This document shows positions 5,748-6,393 of a stretch of DNA of 6,393 nt, piece after piece. Position 1 is the stretch's first letter. Each line of letters opens with the position of its first letter. The notes under the pieces are model-generated. The model was given only the letters and a program-made list of their open reading frames with translations. It ran no database searches and had not been told where the DNA came from. A program made the position numbers and the translations under genes. Origin of the DNA: Saprospirales bacterium (GTDB lineage: Bacteria; Bacteroidota; Bacteroidia; Chitinophagales; Saprospiraceae); contig DLXL01000643.1 of assembly GCA_003448025.1 (NCBI GenBank), forward strand, positions 1,009 to 7,401, in the 5' to 3' direction.

Positions 5748-6393
5748 ATGAAAACGAACATCATGAGATATGCAAGTTTTGCACTCGTCGGCTTGTTGCT
5801 GACAGGGGCTGCCGGATTCCGCATGGCAGACCGTCTGGAGCCCGTGCCGACGAAACCAGAAGCGCTTGATCTGGCTTTTCAGCACGGTGAGCGGTTGACG
5901 TATAAAATCTACTACAATCTCAACTTCATCTGGGTGCCGGCCGGAGAGGTCACTTTCCAGGTGTTTGATGAAGGAAACCAGTTGCACTACAAGGCAAAGG
6001 GAGAAACCTACGACTCCTATGAGTGGTTCTTTACGGTAAAGGATGAGTACGACTCGTGGGTAGATAAAAACACCCTGCTGCCCAATTATTCCGAGCGCAG
6101 CGTTAATGAGGGGGATTACCATATTTTTGAAAAGATATCTTTCAACCAAAGCGCCAAAAAAATGACTGTTTGGCGTTCTTCCAAGCGAGGAGAAAAGGAA
6201 GAAAAAACGGAACATTCCGTCCAGGCAGAATGTCACGATGTGCTGTCCTCCCTCTATAACCTGCGCAATTTCGACTTTGGTAGCCAGTCTTCCGGGTATG
6301 CCGTTCCACTCCGGATCTTTATGGATAAGGAGGAATATCCTCTGCAAATGAAATACATGGGAGGAGAATCCAACAAGAAGGTGTATAAAATCG
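5748..6393 (+). CDS. Secreted DUF3108-domain protein, truncated by the window end
   Basis: The frame stays open from the ATG at 5748 to the right edge, giving 215 codons without a stop. The N-terminus (basic residues at 2 and 7, hydrophobic 8-23) is a signal peptide; no lipobox cysteine is present. Residues 44-72 (FQHGERLTYKIYY, then WVPAGEVTFQV) carry the typical opening of DUF3108 (Pfam PF11306): 'F-x-x-G-E-x-L-x-Y-x-v-x-Y' followed by 'a-G-e-x-x-x-x-v'. CHDVLSSLYNLRNFDF (162-177) fits the family's later 'q-D-x-l-S-x-l-Y-x-l-R' motif. The family is periplasmic or outer-membrane associated, with no established reaction. A second in-frame ATG at 5763 would give a shorter signal peptide; the first is preferred because it adds a lysine before the hydrophobic core. 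A 211-codon antisense frame here is a shadow. The gene begins after a repeat-filled gap and has no clear promoter core. Confidence 0.85.
   Translation, partial: MKTNIMRYASFALVGLLLTGAAGFRMADRLEPVPTKPEALDLAFQHGERLTYKIYYNLNFIWVPAGEVTFQVFDEGNQLHYKAKGETYDSYEWFFTVKDEYDSWVDKNTLLPNYSERSVNEGDYHIFEKISFNQSAKKMTVWRSSKRGEKEEKTEHSVQAECHDVLSSLYNLRNFDFGSQSSGYAVPLRIFMDKEEYPLQMKYMGGESNKKVYKI

Noticed and set aside
5712..6347. 211-codon open frame on the - strand
   Set aside because: The + strand frame over the same bases gives a signal peptide and DUF3108 motifs, so this is its shadow.

Overview
The window most likely comes from a member of the phylum Bacteroidota, perhaps a Saprospiria/Lewinella-like lineage (the class is an inference). 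Three things point there. Two genes follow exact TAnnTTTG promoter cores, the Bacteroidota sigma factor signature. Start codons lack Shine-Dalgarno sequences. The gene content also fits: GldM-like envelope proteins, an OmpA protein with calcium-type acidic repeats, and a DUF3108 protein. All supported genes lie on the + strand.

Layout. Positions 1-162 hold an intrinsic terminator and a degenerate short-period dispersed repeat. Positions 163-1898 hold two overlapping genes of about 290 codons. They are paralogous membrane-anchored proteins that I do not recognise as a named family; their C-terminal domains resemble a beta-sandwich domain of the type IX secretion/gliding protein GldM. Positions 1990-2415 encode TsaE, the ATPase of tRNA t6A synthesis. 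Positions 2416-2608 are dense in structure: a long inverted repeat whose arms each fold on themselves, a G-free array of 8-bp repeats, and a TAccTTTG promoter. Positions 2609-3844 encode a Glu/Leu/Phe/Val-family amino acid dehydrogenase. Positions 3980-5416 encode an abundant-looking outer-membrane OmpA/TSP3 protein, followed by a terminator hairpin. Positions 5417-5747 contain no gene but carry a second kind of dispersed repeat. From 5748 to the right edge runs a secreted DUF3108 protein cut off by the window end.

How the genes relate. No single pathway joins them. TsaE and the dehydrogenase are housekeeping enzymes with their own promoters. The OmpA-like and DUF3108 proteins and the GldM-like pair act in the cell envelope. 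The GldM-like pair is the least ordinary part: two short paralogs, translationally coupled, sharing two aligned cysteines, with no other gliding or type IX gene visible. I see no mobile element, CRISPR array, tRNA or rRNA, and no convincing new defence or biosynthetic system.
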